The notes beneath the pieces are model-generated. The model was not told where the DNA came from. It ran no database searches and was given only the letters and a program-made list of their open reading frames with translations. From Ferruginibacter yonginensis (GTDB lineage Bacteria > Bacteroidota > Bacteroidia > Chitinophagales > Chitinophagaceae): a DNA stretch of 64,000 bases. The first letter of the stretch is position 1. Every line of letters begins with the position of its first letter. Positions 1-8,243 of the stretch are shown piece after piece. The position numbers and the translations under genes were made by a program. The stretch lies in NCBI RefSeq assembly GCF_042651465.1, contig NZ_JBHSCZ010000004.1, positions 62,001-126,000 on the forward strand, in the 5' to 3' direction.

Positions 1-1808
1 GTGCAGTTATCGTTAGATGGTGGCGGTGGCGGTGTACCAATACATAAATTAAAAGTAGTTTCCGTGCCAATAGTCGGATCAGTCGAAAATACCCTTACAT
101 AGTAAGTATCACCTACAGTTAAACCTGTTACATTATATTGATTTGTACCATTACATGCTAATTGAACCAAGCTACCACAAGTACCACTGTAAACTAAGCT
201 TGTAATAGTGGTTGCAGAGCCTGCAATGTTTAGAAAGCTAATACGGTGTTCCGTATTAGTTGCTATAAATTTAAACCATACATCATCATTTGCACCACCT
301 GCATTACAGCCTGGGGCTGGTACAGTTGCAGGTGAAGGCGTTGCACTAGTTAATATACCAGGTGTTACACTACCACATAAATAATTTGGATTAACAGGTG
401 CTGAAATAGCGTTTATACAATCATCATTAGCAGGTGGTGGAGGTGGAGTTCCTATACACAAAGTAAAATCTGTTGTAGTACCCACAGTAGCAACAGTTGA
501 ATACACTCTTACATAATAAGTAGTACCCGGTGTTAAACCTGTTACATTATATTGATTTGTACCATTACATGCTAATTGAACTAGAGCATTACAAGTTCCG
601 CTATATACTAAACTAGTGATACCAGTTGTAGTGCCAGTAACATTTAAAAAACTTATTCTATGTTCAACATTGGTAGCTACAAATGAATACCAAACATCAT
701 CATTTGCACCTGTAGCGTTACAGCCAGGCGCAGGTACACCTGTTGAACCAGTAGCACTTGTTAATGTACCGGAAATTGTATTTGTACAGCTGTAGCCAGC
801 ATTCACTGGGGCATTTATTGCTCCAGTACAGTTATCATTGGCTGGCGGCGGCGGTGGAGTACCAACGCATATATTAAAGTTTGCTGTAGCGTTTGATGTA
901 ACATTTGTATACACTCGTATGTAGTAAACAGTACCGGCAGTTAAGCCTCCTAAATCTAATGTATTACCAGCAACACAACCTATTTGTGTTAAGCTAGTAC
1001 AATTACCGCTATAAGCTGCTATCACCATGGCAGTTGAGCCACCAGTAATATTCAATAAAGAAACTCTATGGGTAGCTCCTGTTGCTGTAAAGGTGTACCA
1101 AACATCATCATTTTGGGCGCCTGCTACCGCACATGTAGGAATCGGAGTATTGGCAGATTGTGTAGCGTTTAATGTTGTACCCCCAGTTACTGTAGTACAT
1201 GTAAGATTACTATTTACGGTTAAATTAGTTGCAGCAGTACATTCATCGTTAGATGGAGGAATATTCGCAGTAACACATATACCAAAAGTACCAGTTTCAC
1301 CACCAAAACCCCACATTCGTATATATATTACAGTACCTGCAGGTTGGTTAACTGTTAACCTTGGCATACCTGGATTAGTACTACCATCGTCAGAACAACC
1401 AATTTCTGTCATAGTTAAGTTAGGGCAGTTACCTGTTGCAGTATATAAGGACATACCACCATCTGACATACCAATATTTCTAGTATCTACAGTAATTGCA
1501 GTTGCGCTTGTTGGTACAGTAACAGTAAACCAAACATCAGCATCTGTAAAATTGGCACAAGTAGGGTTAGGTATACCAGTTGTGGTAGAATTACTAGCAT
1601 CTACGTTTGTGAAAGTTTGGTAAGTACAAGCAGCATTGGGTGTAAGTGCAATTGCACTTATTGTGGTTGCATTACATGGTTCATCATTAGTGGGCACTTG
1701 CGCAAAAGCTTGCGAAATACCCAATAAAATGAAAGCAAGTAACATAACCTGTTTTGCTCCCACTTCTAAGTTAACCAACTGTTTTTTTAGTTTGGTATAA
1801 ATGTACAT
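1..1808 (-). CDS. Giant secreted repeat protein (adhesin-like), C-terminus beyond the window
   Basis: Partial gene: about 602 codons are open from an ATG at 1808 to the left edge with no stop. The N-terminus has a signal peptide ending ...GISQAFA|Q (a second in-frame ATG at 1745 is also possible). The mature part has four cysteine-containing modules of about 135 residues; the later three are close copies with the pattern NDxC...GANDDVWYxF...EHRISFLN...SLVYSGTC...YYVRVYS...LCIGTPPPPP. They resemble the PPC-like/jelly-roll modules of Bacteroidota T9SS cargo. A C-terminal sorting domain would be expected outside the window. It follows porP and the DUF962 gene with a gap of about 31 bp, so it is probably their operon partner and a surface protein exported with the PorP/SprF protein (inference). 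Exact ligand unknown. Confidence 0.85.
   Translation of the reverse strand, partial: MYIYTKLKKQLVNLEVGAKQVMLLAFILLGISQAFAQVPTNDEPCNATTISAIALTPNAACTYQTFTNVDASNSTTTGIPNPTCANFTDADVWFTVTVPTSATAITVDTRNIGMSDGGMSLYTATGNCPNLTMTEIGCSDDGSTNPGMPRLTVNQPAGTVIYIRMWGFGGETGTFGICVTANIPPSNDECTAATNLTVNSNLTCTTVTGGTTLNATQSANTPIPTCAVAGAQNDDVWYTFTATGATHRVSLLNITGGSTAMVIAAYSGNCTSLTQIGCVAGNTLDLGGLTAGTVYYIRVYTNVTSNATANFNICVGTPPPPPANDNCTGAINAPVNAGYSCTNTISGTLTSATGSTGVPAPGCNATGANDDVWYSFVATNVEHRISFLNVTGTTTGITSLVYSGTCNALVQLACNGTNQYNVTGLTPGTTYYVRVYSTVATVGTTTDFTLCIGTPPPPPANDDCINAISAPVNPNYLCGSVTPGILTSATPSPATVPAPGCNAGGANDDVWFKFIATNTEHRISFLNIAGSATTITSLVYSGTCGSLVQLACNGTNQYNVTGLTVGDTYYVRVFSTDPTIGTETTFNLCIGTPPPPPSNDNC
118..581. repeat. 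Direct DNA repeats inside the adhesin-like gene
   Basis: The modules of the truncated secreted protein are repeated at DNA level with a period of about 414 bp. Bases 118-167 and 532-581 are identical over 50 bp, and the proline-rich linkers recur near 4-39, 418-448 and 832-862. Such near-identical modules suggest recent internal duplication and would allow copy-number change by recombination or slippage. Confidence 0.85.
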
Positions 1809-1839
1809 AAGTAAGTATTTATTCTTTTTTATTCTATTT

Positions 1840-2190
1840 CTAAAAACGCTTTTCTTTTAATTTATTTGAATTTTGTAGCTGTTCGTCAATTTTGCCTGTT
1901 AGCATATGCCAAAACATTACAAAATCACCTGCTAAACTATATAATGGGTAAGTGAATGTTGCAGGCTTATTTTTTTCTATAAAAAAATGACCAATCCAAG
2001 CAAATCCATAACCTACCAAAGGTATAAATAATAAGGCCCACCATTTTTGTAACAAAATTGAAATCAATAGTATCAAAATCAATAAAGTTGTTCCACAAAA
2101 ATGCAATAACCTATTCTTCTTATTAGCATGTTCCGTAAGATAGTACGGATAAAACTGGCTAAAACTTTTATATGCTTTGTTAGATGCCAT
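1840..2190 (-). CDS. DUF962 / Mpo1-like membrane protein
   Basis: A 116-residue protein of the DUF962 (YGL010w/Mpo1-like) family. The family signature is visible: an N-terminal YxxxHxxxxNRxLHFxGT segment, two hydrophobic hairpins (about residues 33-70) and a GHFFIEKNKPATF motif. Yeast Mpo1 is an Fe(II)-dependent dioxygenase in 2-hydroxy fatty acid alpha-oxidation and the conserved histidines here fit metal binding; the bacterial role is not established. It starts 2 bp after the porP stop and lies 31 bp before the giant secreted protein, so the three are probably cotranscribed. A second paralogue is at 21407-21880. Confidence 0.8.
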   Translation of the reverse strand: MASNKAYKSFSQFYPYYLTEHANKKNRLLHFCGTTLLILILLISILLQKWWALLFIPLVGYGFAWIGHFFIEKNKPATFTYPLYSLAGDFVMFWHMLTGKIDEQLQNSNKLKEKRF

Positions 2191-2192
2191 AT

Positions 2193-3092
2193 TTATTTTT
2201 TCAAATCGAACCTCAAACCAATTTCATGTGCACCTGATCCGCCATCATAAATGCTAATTGGTGTATTGTATGCATCATAACTATAAGACAAACTTAATTT
2301 ATCAGCAATTTTAACCCCTGTTTGCAAACTGTACAATTGATTCACTTTGTAAATTACAGCCACCCAAAGCTTATCTTGATAATCTAACTTAACACCAGCT
2401 TCAAACTCTGTTGGTGAATTTTGGATAAACCTCACCAATGCATTAGGAATTAAATATATATCATCGCCAGTTTGTATTTTATAATTTGCTTGCAAGTTAT
2501 AGTGACGGTACAATCTACCATTCAATTTTGAATTTGGCACATCTGCTAATTGCAATTTAGATTGTATTAACTGGCTAACTGCTGCCCCAGCGCTCAATTT
2601 ACCATTAGTATAATAAACACCAGCACCAGCATCAAAACCAAATTTTGAAGAAGCACCCCCTAATGCAGGATCGTTACCTAATGCACTTAAAATTTTACCC
2701 TTATCAATAGCATACTGTAAGCCACGTAACTCAATACCTAAACCTAATTTATGTTTTTCATCTCTTGAGATAATGTGCTTTGAATAAGCTAATTGTACAC
2801 CGGTTCTACTGGTTGGCCCCGTTTCATCTCTGTAAACATATCCACCAATACCAGCTTTTAACTTTTCCAAATTAGCATCGCCATACACCATATAAGTACG
2901 AGGATTACCAGGAAAAGAAGCCCATTGACTTCTATATGATACTCCCACCATGTTAGCATTAGAAATACCAGCTGCACCAGGGTTTAAAAAGGAGTTGTGT
3001 TGTAGATATTGACTCATGAAATGTAGCTGTTGGGCACGAACATTTAATGAAAAAACCGCCAATAATAACAAAGGGAGTAAAATTTTTTTCAT
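2193..3092 (-). CDS. PorP/SprF family type IX secretion system membrane protein
   Basis: A 299-residue outer-membrane beta-barrel protein. It has a cleavable signal peptide (MKKILLPLLLLAVFSLNVRA|QQ) and the family's N-terminal block QLHFMSQYLQHNSFLNPGAAG, followed by alternating amphipathic strands and a C-terminal strand ending in GLRFDLKK. In Flavobacterium johnsoniae, SprF is needed for export or attachment of the adhesin SprB, and PorP/SprF paralogues are usually paired with one large T9SS substrate. Here the likely partner is the truncated repeat protein downstream in the same apparent operon. The gene is probably transcribed from a promoter within 3093-3422. Confidence 0.9.
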   Translation of the reverse strand: MKKILLPLLLLAVFSLNVRAQQLHFMSQYLQHNSFLNPGAAGISNANMVGVSYRSQWASFPGNPRTYMVYGDANLEKLKAGIGGYVYRDETGPTSRTGVQLAYSKHIISRDEKHKLGLGIELRGLQYAIDKGKILSALGNDPALGGASSKFGFDAGAGVYYTNGKLSAGAAVSQLIQSKLQLADVPNSKLNGRLYRHYNLQANYKIQTGDDIYLIPNALVRFIQNSPTEFEAGVKLDYQDKLWVAVIYKVNQLYSLQTGVKIADKLSLSYSYDAYNTPISIYDGGSGAHEIGLRFDLKK

Positions 3093-3422
3093 GTTTTTTA
3101 AATTAGAATTTCGCTTTAAAGTTATAAAAAAATGTTAAACGGCTTTCTTTTTTGGAAAAAATCTTTTACACATTAAAATAAACTGGAAGATTATACGTTG
3201 TCCACAAAAAATAGGAGATTTTTAACCCCCAAAAAGCGAAATTTGCGAATATATTATGGGTTTATGAATAACTTTGATACACTCAAACTTCATACTAGCA
3301 TAGTAAATAGCTATTCATATACCCTTTTTGGTAGATGACTTAAAATGCACTGTTGGAAAATTGATAAAAAATAAAGTTGTTTCAATGAAAATATGTAGCG
3401 TTTTATTTCAAAATAACAGCCT
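3093..3422. other. Intergenic region, no gene seen
   Basis: This 330 bp AT-rich gap lies between porP and yigZ, both on the minus strand. No ORF of note, tRNA or strong hairpin was found. It should contain the porP promoter, but I see no exact TAnnTTTG box there, and the yigZ terminator is not obvious. Confidence 0.5.
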
Positions 3423-4016
3423 TTAGACCATCACTTCCACATTTCTTAAATTTTTTAAACGATACAACACTTCTTCCTTACGTTCTTCGGGTACACCTAC
3501 TTTTATGGTTGAAAACAGTTGATTTTCTTGCGATACAATTACGCAACTGTTTGCTTTTAAAATTATTAAAATATCATTTTGCTGAGTATAATCAAACTGA
3601 ATATGGCAATAATACAACACTGGTTTACGTACAATGGGTACTACTTGCAAAGCCATAGCTGCGGTTGATTTATAGGCATTTATAAGCCCCGATACACCTA
3701 ATAATGTACCACCAAAATAACGTACCACTACAACCAATACATCTGTTACTTCTTTACTATCAATTTGTCCCAAAATTGGCTTACCAGCACTACCACTAGG
3801 CTCTCCATCATCACTGCTCCTAAAAGTATTACCATCGTTACCAATACGATAAGCAAAACAAAAGTGCACTGCTTTTGGATGTTCCTTTTTGAGTTGACTT
3901 AAAATACTTTTTAATAAACCTACATCGGCAAATGGAAAAGCATATGCTATAAACTTACTCCCTTTATCTTTAAACTCAGCCACAGCTTCTTGCTCAATAG
4001 TATTATAATAGCTCAT
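3423..4016 (-). CDS. YigZ/IMPACT family protein
   Basis: A 197-residue member of the UPF0029 (IMPACT/YigZ) family. The conserved core is clear: KGSKFIAYAFPF, ASDDGEPSGSAGKPIL-type motif (here SSDDGEPSGSAGKPIL, residues about 67-82), and VVVVRYFGGTLLGVSGLINAYKSTA. The last 60 or so residues fit the small ferredoxin-like DUF1949 domain. The IMPACT fold is linked to translation control in eukaryotes; the bacterial function is unknown. It overlaps the end of ribD by 14 bp and is probably translated from the same mRNA. Confidence 0.9.
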   Translation of the reverse strand: MSYYNTIEQEAVAEFKDKGSKFIAYAFPFADVGLLKSILSQLKKEHPKAVHFCFAYRIGNDGNTFRSSDDGEPSGSAGKPILGQIDSKEVTDVLVVVVRYFGGTLLGVSGLINAYKSTAAMALQVVPIVRKPVLYYCHIQFDYTQQNDILIILKANSCVIVSQENQLFSTIKVGVPEERKEEVLYRLKNLRNVEVMV

Positions 4017-5058
4017 TATTTAAATTTGAATAATAACAAATGTTATCTGTTTGTATAGTTTGGATATTGACTAATTGGTGATTTTTTAAAATAGGACTAG
4101 TAATACCCCTATGTATTTGTAAATGTGTATTGGTGATTACAATGGCTTCATCCCACATACCTGCATCAATAAAACTTTGTAATGTTTTGGAACCACCTTC
4201 AATAATGATACTGTTAAGTTGTTGCTGGTAACAAAATGTAAAAACACTATCCATATAATTTTGATCAGCATCTACTTTTACCCACTGCACATTTAGTTGA
4301 TAATCATTTTTTATTTTATTAAAAATGATTGTCGGTGTAGTGCCATCGTAAATATGTGCATCGTTACCAATCTTCAGTTGTGGATCAATGATGAGCCGTG
4401 TAGGATGCTTCCCTATCCATTTACGGGTATTAAGTTGAGGGTTATCATTTATTACGGTAGTACTTCCTACCAAAATAGCAGCCTCTGTTGCCCGTAATTG
4501 ATGTACCAATCGGTTACTATATTCATTTGAAATATGTATAGGTATACCACCATCTCCTGCAATAAATCCATCGTTGGATTGTGCCCATTTGAGTAAAACG
4601 AAGGGTCGTTTTTTTTGATGAAATGTAAAGAAACGTTTATTAAGTGTAACACATGCGCTTTCTAAAACACCTACAACAACAGCTACCCCAGCCGCTTGTA
4701 ACTTTTGTATGCCTGCACCATTTACTTTTTCAAAAGAATCCGTACAACCTACGACCACTTTTTTAATTTGACGTTGCAAAATCAAATCAACACATGGTGG
4801 TGTTTTTCCATAGTGTGCACAAGGCTCTAAGGAAACGTACAATATAGATGATGAAATTAAATGTTGCAGCTGCTCCGGTACCGCATTAATACAATTCACT
4901 TCTGCATGGGCTTGTCCAAATTGCTGATGGTAACCTTCGCCAATAATAGTATCATTATACACCAACACCGCACCTACCATTGGGTTGGGTGCTACATAAC
5001 CAGCACCCTTTAATGCCAATTGTATACAGCGTTGCATATATTTTTGATGCCCTATCAT
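4003..5058 (-). CDS. ribD: Bifunctional riboflavin deaminase/reductase RibD
   Basis: A 351-residue bifunctional enzyme for the second and third steps of riboflavin synthesis: deamination of the diaminopyrimidine ribosylphosphate, then NADPH-dependent ribosyl reduction. The N-terminal cytidine-deaminase-like domain carries the zinc ligands His51 and Cys80/Cys89 and the catalytic Glu53 (HAE, then PCAHYGKTPPC). The C-terminal half (about 150-351) is the DHFR-like reductase, with LVGSTTVINDNPQLNTR and IIEGGSKTL motifs. Length is normal. It is divergent from prmC with a 42 bp gap and shares its mRNA with yigZ. Other rib genes are not in the window. Confidence 0.95.
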   Translation of the reverse strand: MIGHQKYMQRCIQLALKGAGYVAPNPMVGAVLVYNDTIIGEGYHQQFGQAHAEVNCINAVPEQLQHLISSSILYVSLEPCAHYGKTPPCVDLILQRQIKKVVVGCTDSFEKVNGAGIQKLQAAGVAVVVGVLESACVTLNKRFFTFHQKKRPFVLLKWAQSNDGFIAGDGGIPIHISNEYSNRLVHQLRATEAAILVGSTTVINDNPQLNTRKWIGKHPTRLIIDPQLKIGNDAHIYDGTTPTIIFNKIKNDYQLNVQWVKVDADQNYMDSVFTFCYQQQLNSIIIEGGSKTLQSFIDAGMWDEAIVITNTHLQIHRGITSPILKNHQLVNIQTIQTDNICYYSNLNNELL

Positions 5059-5062
5059 CTAT

Positions 5063-5070
5063 CAAAAATA
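5063..5070 (-). promoter_or_regulatory. Candidate -7 box for ribD
   Basis: On the minus strand this reads TATTTTTG, matching the Bacteroidota -7 consensus TAnnTTTG. It lies 4 bp before the ribD ATG, implying a leaderless or nearly leaderless mRNA. No good TTG -33 element is seen at the usual 19-21 bp spacing, so this is only moderately supported. Confidence 0.4.
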
Positions 5071-5087
5071 CGCATCAAAAAATAAAG

Positions 5088-5095
5088 TAAGTTTG
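5088..5095 (+). promoter_or_regulatory. Candidate -7 box for prmC
   Basis: The sequence TAAGTTTG matches TAnnTTTG and lies 5 bp before the prmC ATG at 5101. Together with the box on the other strand it makes the 42 bp ribD/prmC gap a compact divergent promoter region. The -33 element is not clear. Confidence 0.4.
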
Positions 5096-5100
5096 CTGCA

Positions 5101-5952
5101 ATGACAATTAAAGCATTTCAGCAATATTTTAGGGAGCAGTTACATACCATTTACTCCAGCAATGAAGCACATATTATAACGCAGGCAGTATTCAAAAAAA
5201 TAGGAAAACTTAGTAGTACTGATATTGTTTTAAAAGCCGAAGAAATGATTGGCGGTGAATTAAAAAACCTTTTAAACTATGCATTACAAGCACTTTTACA
5301 ACACAAGCCTTTACAATATGTGTTGGGCGAAGCCCATTTTTATCACTTACTTTTTGAAGTAAATGAAGCTGTTTTAATACCACGACCAGAAACCGAAGAA
5401 TTGGTAGCATTGGCGATTGACATTATCAAAAAAAATAATTTTAAATCAATGATTGATGTAGGTACTGGTAGTGGCTGCATACCCATCAGCATCAAAAAAA
5501 ACTGTACCGAAATTACCGTTTCAGCCATTGATGTAAGTGAAGCTGCCTTAACATTAGCCAAAAAAAATGCTGTAACAAATGAAGTAATTATCAATTTTAA
5601 ACAAATTGACTTTCTGCAAACAGAACAACTTCAGCAACTCCCAAAAGTTGATATTATAATTAGTAACCCACCTTATATACCCATCAACGAAAAAGCAACG
5701 ATGACTACCAATGTAACAGCGTATGAACCAAATATTGCTTTATTTGTTCCACAAGAAAGACCGCTCATTTTTTATGAGCAACTTGCATTATTTTCGCAAA
5801 CGCATTTGAACACTGGTGGACAAATTATCGTTGAAATTCATGAAGATTTAGCGACGGAAACAGCTGCTGTATTTGCACCACAATACAACGTTCAAATTGT
5901 GAAAGATATGCAAGAAAAAAATAGAATGTTAGTGATTACTCAGTACCCGTAA
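5101..5952 (+). CDS. prmC: Release factor glutamine methyltransferase PrmC
   Basis: A 283-residue SAM-dependent enzyme that N5-methylates the GGQ glutamine of peptide-chain release factors. Visible features are the N-terminal helical substrate domain (about 1-90), the RPETEELV motif, the SAM-binding DVGTGSGCIPIS loop and the catalytic NPPYIP signature near residue 190. Length matches the family. It is divergent from ribD, and its 3' end overlaps exbD tail-to-tail by 17 bp. Confidence 0.95.
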   Translation: MTIKAFQQYFREQLHTIYSSNEAHIITQAVFKKIGKLSSTDIVLKAEEMIGGELKNLLNYALQALLQHKPLQYVLGEAHFYHLLFEVNEAVLIPRPETEELVALAIDIIKKNNFKSMIDVGTGSGCIPISIKKNCTEITVSAIDVSEAALTLAKKNAVTNEVIINFKQIDFLQTEQLQQLPKVDIIISNPPYIPINEKATMTTNVTAYEPNIALFVPQERPLIFYEQLALFSQTHLNTGGQIIVEIHEDLATETAAVFAPQYNVQIVKDMQEKNRMLVITQYP

Positions 5953-6343
5953 CGGTTGCTGAGGTACTTGCCCCTAACTTACGAGCCACTTTCATTACCC
6001 TCACAATTTCGCCCCATTGCGATACCGAATCAGCATTTATTACCACGGCTGGTTTAATGCTATCACCTTCATTAATATATTTTCGTAAAACCGATTCTAA
6101 AGAATCAGGCATAATTTTTTTTGAGCCTACAAAAATATTTTTATCCTTATCAACACTCACCACTACACTTTGTTTTTGCTTGGTATCACTTTTGGCTTTG
6201 GGCACACTCATTTTTATAACATTAGGGTTAGCCAATGTTGATATCATTAAAAAGAACATCAATAATATAAATAAAATGTCGTTCAGCGGACCAGTATCTA
6301 CTTCTGAATGTTCATCTCTTAATTTATTTTTACGTAAACCCAT
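5936..6343 (-). CDS. ExbD/TolR family energy-transducing protein
   Basis: A 135-residue inner-membrane protein with a short cytoplasmic N-terminus, one transmembrane helix (about 20-40) and a periplasmic domain. Asp22 at the start of the helix (GPLNDILFILLMFFL) matches the proton-conducting aspartate of ExbD/TolR. With the ExbB-like protein encoded just upstream it should form a proton-driven motor for a TonB- or Tol-type system; no tonB or tolA/B gene is in the window, so the partner is unknown. The gap to exbB is 54 bp, consistent with one operon. Confidence 0.9.
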   Translation of the reverse strand: MGLRKNKLRDEHSEVDTGPLNDILFILLMFFLMISTLANPNVIKMSVPKAKSDTKQKQSVVVSVDKDKNIFVGSKKIMPDSLESVLRKYINEGDSIKPAVVINADSVSQWGEIVRVMKVARKLGASTSATVTGTE

Positions 6344-6397
6344 TTGGTGTTATTGGAATGATGAATGGAGATTTTTTTTGATTGATGCTTTATGTAA

Positions 6398-7075
6398 TTA
6401 CCTAGTTGGCTCCTGCAAAATATCAATAAACTCACTACTTGCAGCTTCCATTTTATTGGCTACCCTATTAATTTGGGTATCTAAAAAACTATAGCCTAAA
6501 TAAGCTAACATCCCAATAATTAATCCACTTGCAGAGGTAATCAATTTTATGTACATCGCATCTGCAATTTGACTAATAGAAGGGTTGCTAATGGTTGCAA
6601 AATCTTTTAATAATATTACTAAACCAACAATGGTACCCACAAAGCCAAACAATGGAGCAATACGAGCAATAACTGCAAGTATATTGATGTTTTTTTCCAT
6701 TTTATACAACTCCAATTTTCCAACATTCTCCATACTCTTTTCAATGGCATCAATTGGTTTGCCAATACGCTGTATACCCTTATCAATCATTCTACTAACG
6801 GGTATGTCCTTATTTTTTGCAAGACTTCTAGCACCTGCAATATTACCTGTAGTAATTTGATCTCTTATAATGCTCATAAAATTATCATCAGCTGTACTTG
6901 CCTTTTTTATAACCAGCCAACGTTCAATAAATACATATACAGCTAGCGCAAATAAAATACCCAATGGTATCATAATGGGACCACCCTTGCTTAACATACC
7001 AAATACCGTTTCAGTTTTTGCTGTGGTGGCTGCTACAGCTGCTGCACTATCTACCTGTAAAAAAATATCAAACAT
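6398..7075 (-). CDS. MotA/TolQ/ExbB proton channel family protein
   Basis: A 225-residue inner-membrane protein with three hydrophobic segments (about 32-52, 130-152 and 175-197). The ExbB signature is seen in the region NILAVIARIAPLFGFVGTIVGLV, followed by the second long helix SGLIIGMLAYLGYSF. It forms the pentameric channel that works with the ExbD subunit encoded next. It is the first gene of a two-gene operon and sits behind the terminator that ends the SPFH gene. Confidence 0.92.
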   Translation of the reverse strand: MFDIFLQVDSAAAVAATTAKTETVFGMLSKGGPIMIPLGILFALAVYVFIERWLVIKKASTADDNFMSIIRDQITTGNIAGARSLAKNKDIPVSRMIDKGIQRIGKPIDAIEKSMENVGKLELYKMEKNINILAVIARIAPLFGFVGTIVGLVILLKDFATISNPSISQIADAMYIKLITSASGLIIGMLAYLGYSFLDTQINRVANKMEAASSEFIDILQEPTR

Positions 7076-7188
7076 ATGAGGTTAAAATTTCAATGGAAGT
7101 AAGTAATAATAATTTAATTCAACTGCAATAAAACGAAAGTTTTATATACTAGCACCAAACATTTTGTTAATTGTAAAAATAACAAAAA

Positions 7189-7211
7189 ATGCCCCGATTT
7201 AATCGAGGCAT
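7189..7211. terminator. Intrinsic terminator after the SPFH gene
   Basis: A 10 bp stem with one mismatch (7189-7198 with 7202-7211) and a 3-base loop, flanked by A5 on the left and T5 on the right. It lies 19 bp past the SPFH stop on the minus strand and could also act in the other direction. Confidence 0.75.
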
Positions 7212-7229
7212 TTTTACACATAATTTTTA

Positions 7230-8159
7230 TTATTTTTTGGGTTGCTCCATTTGTTGCATCGCCATAATTTGTCGCATGGTTTTTTCCATACCTTCACTAC
7301 TACCATCTAAGAAAATAACGTTGCCTTTTCCATATTCTGCAAAGTTTTTAATGGCTTCTGTCCACATACTAAATAAAATAACATTGGTATCTAAATTAGC
7401 CTGTTTCATTTCAGCAGCAGCTGAGCTCATACCCTTTGCAACTTCTTCTCTAAACAATGCAACACCTTGGCCACGTAGCTGTGCTGCCTGACGCTCGGCT
7501 TCTGCAGCAATTTTTATAGAGTTACCTTCAGCCTCAGCAGCTTTTGTTTTTGTAATTAATAAAGCCTGACCCTCATTTTCAGCAGCTGCTTTTAAGTTAT
7601 TACTTGCTACTACTTTGCTCATGCTTTGTATAATAGCTTCATCAAACGTAATATCGTTAATTTGTAAATCTTGCAAATGATAGCCCCAACTTTCTAAAGT
7701 AATATCAACTTGTTCTTTTACATTTTCAACAATATCTCTACGAACGTTGAGTACTTCAGCTTGTTTTTTTTGTGATACAAAGGCACGAATACTTCCTTCT
7801 ACTGTACGTATCATTGCCTGCATTAAATCTTTATCGCTAATGAATTTGAATGCTACATTTTTAATAGTTTCTTCATCAACATTTATAACTGAATATAACA
7901 ACATTGATTTAAAGTACACATTTGCCTGATCGATTGTTACGGCTTGAAATTCTAATTCAACCGAACGGTTTTGAATACTTACCCTTTTATAAATTTGTTC
8001 TAAAAAAGGTATTTTAAAGTTTAAACCCGGGCGCATAATTCGTTGGTATTTACCAAACATAGTAATAACACCAATGGTACCTTGGTTAATGGTTACAAAA
8101 CACCCAAATAAGGCTAGTGCCAATAAAATGAGCCACCAATAAGAAATTAAAAAATCCAT
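7230..8159 (-). CDS. SPFH domain (stomatin/slipin-like) membrane protein
   Basis: A 309-residue protein with one N-terminal membrane anchor (about 5-25), an SPFH/band-7 domain (FGKYQRIMRPGLNFKIPFLEQIYKRVSIQ onward, about 35-190) and an Ala/Glu-rich coiled coil (KAAAENEGQALLITKTKAAEAEGNS, about 195-245). Proteins of this group form membrane-associated oligomers in stomatin- or flotillin-like microdomains. No NfeD protease partner is adjacent, so the specific subfamily is unclear. The gene appears monocistronic with its own terminator. Confidence 0.88.
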   Translation of the reverse strand: MDFLISYWWLILLALALFGCFVTINQGTIGVITMFGKYQRIMRPGLNFKIPFLEQIYKRVSIQNRSVELEFQAVTIDQANVYFKSMLLYSVINVDEETIKNVAFKFISDKDLMQAMIRTVEGSIRAFVSQKKQAEVLNVRRDIVENVKEQVDITLESWGYHLQDLQINDITFDEAIIQSMSKVVASNNLKAAAENEGQALLITKTKAAEAEGNSIKIAAEAERQAAQLRGQGVALFREEVAKGMSSAAAEMKQANLDTNVILFSMWTEAIKNFAEYGKGNVIFLDGSSEGMEKTMRQIMAMQQMEQPKK

Positions 8160-8243
8160 AGCAGTATAGTTTATTTAAAGCAATTTAGTGAATAAAAACA
8201 TATTAGTATTGGTAATATTACAAATGGTAATTTAAAATTGATG

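Noticed and set aside
1..1250. Regularly spaced repeats considered as a CRISPR-like array
   Set aside because: The period is about 414 bp, the repeats are in frame and encode protein modules; there are no short unique spacers or cas genes.
1027..1623. Open frame of 198 codons on the plus strand
   Set aside because: It is antisense to the in-frame, module-bearing secreted protein on the minus strand; its composition is the reverse complement of the repeat modules and it has no domain features.
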